NCBI GenBank assembly: GCA_022316685.1
Contig: JAKJHU010001401.1
Location: 1-64,000 of the forward strand
Source of the DNA: Progne subis subis
Taxonomy: Eukaryota; Chordata; Aves; Passeriformes; Hirundinidae
Direction: 5' to 3'
DNA: 64,000 bases
Position 1 is the first letter of the stretch, and the number at the start of each line of letters is the position of its first letter. This document shows positions 58,590-64,000 of the stretch, one piece after another. The notes under the pieces are model-generated. The model was given only the letters and a program-made list of their open reading frames with translations, was not told the DNA's origin and did not search any database. The position numbers and the translations under genes were made by a program.

Positions 58590-59570
58590 TTAGGCTTTGC
58601 AGGGCTCAGGCACAGCGGCTGAGACAGAGTCAGGGCTGAGGTCACACTCTGTGGGTTGGCCCAGAAAGAAATGACCTGAGATGGGCTCAAATACAATGAT
58701 GGGACCAAGGCCAGACCCTCATGTTCTTCAGTCCCACCTCACATCATTGCCAGGGGCAGAGAAAGTGACAGGTGACTTCTCAGCATGGGTCACAGGAACC
58801 TGGTTCACCAGAGCCCTTCCCAAAGTGGCAATGGCCCATTAACAGAAGATATCTCCCTTGGAAGGAGGACAGGTCGTGGAAGAGATCAAGAACACTGCCC
58901 CATTTGGTTTTAACAGCTGGCCCATGAAGAGAAGATCCCCCTCAGAGATATGAGGGATAGGTCATGGAAGAGATAAACAACCTGCCTCAAATATTACCAT
59001 TACAGATGGTAATAGAATACATTTTTTTGGTTACATCTTGCATTGCAAGACAGGGCTTGAGGTTCCTTGCCCAGGAGCTCTCAGGAATTCCTCAAGGCTA
59101 CTGAGATAACAACAGGACTACAAATAAGAACCAAGAGCCTGAGAACTGTTTACAAACAACACAAAACTTAGAGGACACACAACATGATGATGGACGCTTG
59201 ACCAATGAGCTGACCTGAAGGATGTGTGCCTGCCTCGTGAACAAGTGGCTCATCCAATTGAGAGGCACCTGTACGTGTGGACAGTAGTGCTCGAATTCAT
59301 AACTGGAGTTTAACACAAACAAAATATATAATAAAAATACAATTTCATACATATATATATAAATATTAAATAAACTACTTCTGCTAAAATGATATTGATT
59401 CTGCTATTCAGTTGCCCAGTGCTTCCCCTGTCCTGCAGAGGCTCTGCAGGACTGACAGGATGGGCTTTGAGGCTGTGAGGAGAAGTTGAGGGACCTGGGC
59501 AGCTGCACCTTCTGAAGAGGAGGCCCAGGGCTCATCCTGCAACTGCTGCAAGGGTGGTTTCAGAGAATCA
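58590..59570. repeat. Inverted counterpart of 43975-44720 plus a 49.0 kb piece
   Basis: 58590-58660 is the complement of 48965-49030. 58840-59570 is the complement of 43975-44720, including the (TA)n run at about 59344-59360. No gene is visible. Confidence 0.8.
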
Positions 59571-60125
59571 GAGAATCATCAAGGCTGGAAAAGACCTTGG
59601 ACATCATCAAGTCCGTCCTGCACCCTGACACTGCCTTGACTCCCTTGAGACTCCTTTTCTCCAGGATAAACAAACGACAATCTGGGGACAGAGTGGCTGG
59701 ACAGCAGCCAGGCAGAAAGCAACCGGGGGGGACTGATGGACTGCAGGCTGGACATGAGCCAGCAGTGTGCCCAGGTGGCCAAGAAGGCCAATGGCTACTG
59801 GCCTGGATCAGAACAGTGTGACCAGCAGCACCAGGGCAGTGATTCTTCCTCTGTGCTTGGCAGTGGTTGGGGCAGCACCTCAAGTGCTGTGTCCAGTTCT
59901 GGGCCCCCCCCAATTTAGGAAGGACATGGAGGGGCTGGATCGTGTCCAGAGAAGGAAAACAAGGCTGGTGAGGGGTCTGGAACACAAGTCCTGTGAGAAG
60001 AGGCAGAGGGAGCTGGGGTTGTTTATCCTGGAGAAGAGGAGGCTCAGGCAAGACAAGGCAGTGTCAGGGCAAAGGTTGGACTTGCTGATTGCCTTCCCCA
60101 GTCTTGCTGATGCTGTGATTCTCTG
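59570..60125. mobile_element. CR1 head-to-head pair
   Basis: 59570-59680 is the antisense CR1 end (AATCATCAAGGCTGG, CCTTGGACATCATCAAGTCC). From 59690 a sense CR1 runs GGACTGCAGGCTGGACATGAGCC, GTGTCCAGTTCTGGGCCCC, GTGTCCAGAGAAGGAAAAC and ends TGCTGATGCTGTGATTCTCTG at 60125. The two ends form an imperfect inverted repeat. Confidence 0.85.
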
Positions 60126-60129
60126 AAAC

Positions 60130-61155
60130 CACCCTTGCAGCAGTTGCAGGATGAGCCCTGGGCCTCCTCTCCAGAAGGTCCAGCAGCCCAGGTGCCTCAG
60201 CTTCTCCTCACAGCCCCAAAGCCCATCCTGTCAGTCCTGCAGAGCCTCTGCAGCTCCTCCTCCTTGCCCAGAACAGGGAGTTCCACAGCTAGACACAGCA
60301 GCCCAGATGTGCCCCCCTGGCCTGTGGTGCCTCTGGCAAGGGAGCAGCAGGAGGCACTGCAGGAGGCTGCAGACAATTCCTGAAGGACTTGGAGGATGAT
60401 CCTGCTCCACAAGGGACGTTCCCATGGTGCTGGGAACTCAGGAGCTGAAATGGGGAGTGGGGCCAGAGAGGAAACGGCAACCAGGAATGGGATGGGAAGG
60501 GAACAGGGCTGGGCAATAGAAAGAAATTTGCACCAGGAAGAGGAAAGAAAGCCAAGGTGAAGCAAAAGGAAATGCTGAGGGCAGTTTGGGGGTGGCTGCC
60601 AGGCAGCCCTGGCTCTGGGCAACAACATCTGCAGTGGCACAGGAAACTCACAGCTCACGGGAACAAACTTTCTGGATGACTTCAGAGGCCACCACAAACC
60701 TGAGTGGTTTCCCTGCTGGCCCCCAGCCCTTCCTGGCCCCAGGGGCTGATGATGGCATTGTGCTCCCTCAGGTTCATCTCCCCACACCAACACCATGGGG
60801 GTGCTCATGCCTGCTCTGGGCAGTGCAAACAGGGGCTCCTGAGCCAGTGCTTGCCGTGTCTGTGCCTGCAAGGATGCGGCACCTGTGTGAGCTGGGGGAG
60901 AGGCCAGGGCTGCAGAGGGGGGATGTTGTTGGCAGGTGCTTGAGGATGCTCTGGGACGCTGCCCTGGGGTGTCCAGCACAGTGGGGATGGATCAGCCCCT
61001 GCTCTGCTGCTCCTTCCCTTCTCCCCCAGGGATCTGGCAGAGCCCCAGCCATGCTGTTTGCCCCCAGCCTGCCCACGGCCACCCTGGTCTGCTCACGGGG
61101 CTTTTCTCTGCTGAGCATTGGCCTGGGTGTTTTCTGGAGAGAGCCTGGGCAAGGA
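60130..61155. repeat. Inverted counterpart of 51590-52150, then OR-type flank
   Basis: 60130-60720 mirrors 51590-52150. 60720-61080 resembles 20430-20850 next to the OR. No OR coding sequence is seen here. Confidence 0.65.
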
Positions 61156-61159
61156 GCAT

Positions 61160-62499
61160 CAAGCCCTGTCTTGCAATGCAAGATGTACTGAAAAAAATGT
61201 ATTCCATTAACATCTGTTAACACCAGGAGGGCAGGTTGTTTATCTCTTCCATGACCCATTTCATTCCTCATATCTCTGAGGGGGATCTTCTCTTAATGGC
61301 CCAGCTGTGTAAAAACCAAATGGGGCAGTGTTCTTGATCTCCTCCATGACCCATCCTCCCTCCAGGGAGATCTCTTCTGGTAATGGGCCATTGAGTCTCA
61401 CTGCATGACTGAGAAAATTACATCATCCCATTGTGAGATGCTCCACCCAGAGGGAGGAGCCAAGCATTCCTACCTGGATATAATCTGAGATTTAAAGCAC
61501 CAGGAGCAGTCCAGGTTTCCACTGGATTCCCAGAGGAAGACCAGACCCATCTGCACCACCACTGACCTTCAGAAGAAAACTGCACCCTTCTACAAGATCA
61601 TTGCTCCAACAAAACCACATCTGTCACTCCAGGAGGACTGCTGCCACAATTTGATTGCACTGCTAGCAACACCCTGACTACCCAGGTGTCAGGTTGGATT
61701 CTGAGTCTTATATTTTGGGCCTTTTTGGTGGTGGGTTTTTTTACAACTGCATTTTTAGTTTAATTTTCCTACTGAAGAACTGATATTCCTATTGCCATAT
61801 CTTTGCTTGAGAGCCCGTTAATTTCAAAACTATAATTCAAAGAGAGGGGGTTTGTATTTTCCATTTCAAGGGATTCTCCCACCTTCCATAGCAGACCCCT
61901 GTTTTACCAGCCCAAGACAGGGAGCTTGGCTCAGATATCCTGAGTAGTCCCTGGGTTGGGGGTTTTTTTGGGTTGGGGATGTTTTTAGAAGTAAGAACTC
62001 CAAAGCTGGGTGGAAAATGCCACTTGGGGTGACACTGGGGGGTCCCAGTGGTGGCTGCTGGCAGAGGCAGCCTGGAGGAGCTGAGGCCTGTGTACCCCAG
62101 GACCCCAGAGAGGGGGAGCGCTGCAATTTGCAGGACCTTCAACAGCTTGGAGAGGGGCAGGGGGCACTCCTTGGAGCCCCTGCACCCCAAAGCAGAGAAT
62201 AAAAGGAGAAGAGACCCTGGGACCCCAACCCTCCCCAGCATCCCTAAATGGGAAATGGAAAAGGGGGGAGCTTTACAGATTCCTGGGTTTCTCAGCAGCC
62301 TGGGGAGGGCAGGGAGACCAGAGACAGGCAACTCCACAAAGGAATTTTCAGGGCTGCTCTTGGTGTTTGATAGGCTATTAGGGACTCCAGATGTCTGGTG
62401 ACTTGTAGAGATGGACTTGAGCAAAGGACATTCAAACTCAACGTACTCATCCCTTGTTTTTATCCAAACCAGTATTTCCCATTCCCAGACCTTGGCTGG
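61160..62499 (+). repeat. Direct repeat of 44460-45866, upstream of copy E
   Basis: The LTR-like unit (61160-61930) and the 5' region of the zinc-finger gene (to 62499) run parallel to the copy D side. AACCAG immediately before TATTTCCCATTCCC at 62473 is a candidate acceptor for the start-codon exon. Confidence 0.7.
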
Positions 62500-63576
62500 A
62501 TGGAGGAGGAGGCCATGAGGAAGAGGAAGATGCCCCAGGACAGCCAGGCAGGTGAGGAGGAAATCAGTGCCCCTTTCCCCCTCTCTCCTGCTCCATCTCC
62601 CAGCCCAGCATGGCCCCTGGCTGCAGGACAACCCTACTGCAGACACCGTCCTGCCGGGGATGCACTGGAGGAATCTCCTTCCCCTTCCTTCTGTCACGGA
62701 GGCAAATCCCATCCTGATCTTGTCCTTCTTCCTCCAGACAAGGAGCTGAGGATGGAGACCAGGGAGGATAAATCCCCACAGCAGAACCTTGTGGAAGAGG
62801 CCGTTTTGAGCAGCTCCACGGTGCAGGAATCCAAAAGGGAGAAAAAGCGCCGGAGATCCGACAGGAGGAAGGACTCCAAACCCATCCCAGGGTGCACTGA
62901 GGAGCAAAGACCACCTCTGTGCTGGGAAGGTGGACAGAGCTTCAGCCAGAGCAATACCCCTGTCGAGCAGCAGATGATCCACACTGAGGAGAGGCCCTAC
63001 GAGTGTCCTGAGTGCAGGAAGGGCTTCAAGCACAACTCCCACCTCATCAGGCACCGGCGCATCCACACTGGGGAGAAGCCCTACAAGTGTGGGGAATGTG
63101 GGATGAGCTTCAGCCACAGCTCCAGCCTGATCTGCCACCAGAGGATCCACACCAGGGAACGGCCCTACGAGTGTGAGCAGTGTGGGAAGAGCTTCAGCCA
63201 GCGCTCCAACCTGATCCGCCACCAGAACATTCACGCTGAGGAAAGGCCATACAAGTGTGGGGAATGTGAGAAGGGCTTCAACCAGAGGTCCCAGCTGATT
63301 GTCCACCAAATGGCCCACACTGGGGAGAGGCCCTACGAGTGTCCTGAGTGTGGGAAGAGGTTTCAGACCAGCTCCAATCTCCTCAAGCACCAGCGGATTC
63401 ACAGAGAGGAGAGGCCCTTCTGCTGCCCCGACTGCAGGAAGGGCTTCAAGCGCCACTCCACCCTCATCACCCACCGGCGCATCCACACTGGGGAGAGGCC
63501 CTACGAGTGTCCCCAGTGTGGGAAGAGCTTCAGCCAGAGCTCTCACTTGACCCGACACCAACAGAGGCACAGGTAA
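62500..63576 (+). CDS. C2H2 zinc-finger protein, copy E, intact, seven fingers
   Basis: A predicted nuclear sequence-specific DNA-binding protein. Join of 62500-62551 and 62738-63576 gives 296 residues. The start ATG at 62500 is the family's conserved [13 protein letters not shown]. The intron 62552-62737 has GTGAGG donor and CCTCCAG acceptor and is 186 nt, so retention would keep the frame. Residues 1-75 have no KRAB or SCAN box but carry [13 protein letters not shown], a likely nuclear signal. A ligand-poor finger (LCWEGGQSF...) precedes seven canonical fingers. Base-contact residues (-1,2,3,6) read HSHR, HSSC, QSNR, QSQV, TSNK, RSTT, QSHR. Linkers are mostly HTGERPY or variants. All Cys and His are present in the seven. 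The target DNA is unknown. Expression is untested. Confidence 0.85.
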   Translation: MEEEAMRKRKMPQDSQAGEEEISAPFPLSPAPSPSPAWPLAAGQPYCRHRPAGDALEESPSPSFCHGGKSHPDLVLLPPDKELRMETREDKSPQQNLVEEAVLSSSTVQESKREKKRRRSDRRKDSKPIPGCTEEQRPPLCWEGGQSFSQSNTPVEQQMIHTEERPYECPECRKGFKHNSHLIRHRRIHTGEKPYKCGECGMSFSHSSSLICHQRIHTRERPYECEQCGKSFSQRSNLIRHQNIHAEERPYKCGECEKGFNQRSQLIVHQMAHTGERPYECPECGKRFQTSSNLLKHQRIHREERPFCCPDCRKGFKRHSTLITHRRIHTGERPYECPQCGKSFSQSSHLTRHQQRHR

Positions 63577-64000
63577 GAGAAGCCCTGCGAGTGCCCCGAA
63601 TGGGAAAAGCTTCCTGCACTGCTCCAACTCCATCCCCCTCCCCCATCAGGGGACCCACATTGGGAAGACACTGTGCTGGTGGTCCTTTAGTTTGGTGGTT
63701 CCTAATATTCTTTTGGTTCACCTTCATCCCTTTAAAACCAGCAAAATTGGGCTGAAAATCAACTAATTCATCAAAGGCATCTGAAGCCTCACTTTTTCCT
63801 TGTGTTTCAAGAGAATCTGGGATTCCAGATGATACTTAGGAGGATTTGGGGGTATTTGGTGTGCTTGTCTCCATTTCTTATCGCTCAAAGAGACAAGAGG
63901 CTTTGATCTATCACCTCAAAAAACACTCATTGCCACTGAAAACTACTTAATCCCACCCCAAAATTACTCAATTCCTCAGCCCCTCAGTGTGGAATGGGGT
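63577..64000 (+). other. 3' flank of copy E
   Basis: GAGTGCCCCGAATGGG just after the stop is a decayed extra finger start, shared with copies A and C. The rest matches 1490-1880. No polyadenylation signal was confidently chosen. Confidence 0.55.

Noticed and set aside
61837..63633. A 598-residue minus-strand ORF
   Set aside because: It is the antisense shadow of the zinc-finger array of copy E; regular LVGPLPSVD repeats come from the complementary finger codons.

Overview
The window reads as repeat-rich accessory DNA from a bird, most likely a passerine. This rests on family recognition, not a search. The supporting features are a short-intron C2H2 zinc-finger family whose second exon opens [11 protein letters not shown], an OR14-type olfactory receptor, many 5'-truncated CR1 ends, ERV1, ERVL and ERVK elements, and large blocks shared in direct and inverted orientation.

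Layout. 1-1480: a frameshifted zinc-finger copy (A, +), cut by the window edge inside its last exon. 5490-17799: an ERV1/gammaretrovirus-type provirus with both LTRs, a tRNA-Pro-like primer site, degraded gag, pol and env, and a 1.5 kb antisense insert carrying ERVL-type reverse transcriptase in its env TM region. 18196-19675: a 1.48 kb solo LTR with a perfect 5-bp target duplication. 21365-22339: an olfactory receptor with a frameshifted N-terminus. 23963-24690: a ~146-bp tandem repeat. 25750-28470: stacked LTR-like units. 31480-35530: a tandem duplication split by a 450-bp TTTC microsatellite. 36360-36830: a CpG-rich block upstream of zinc-finger copy B (37435-38650), whose intron holds a 390-bp antisense solo LTR. 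39534-40254: another LTR. 40656-41041: an OR 3' fragment. 42881-43610 (-) and 45867-46736 (+): zinc-finger copies C and D, head to head. 47545-47866: a minisatellite of RFX X-box-like motifs. 50000-52770: an inverted counterpart of 23.6-25.5 kb followed by an antisense CR1. 57052-58582: an antisense second copy of the 1.5 kb LTR. 58840-60720: inverted counterparts of 44 kb and 52 kb sequence. 62500-63576: the only intact zinc-finger gene (E).

The genes form no operon or pathway. One zinc-finger copy looks functional among four broken relatives, next to several generations of endogenous retroviruses. Zinc-finger families of this kind often act as retroelement repressors; applying that here is inference. 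Long ORFs in the TTTC tract, minisatellites and CR1 ends are composition artefacts and are not annotated as genes.
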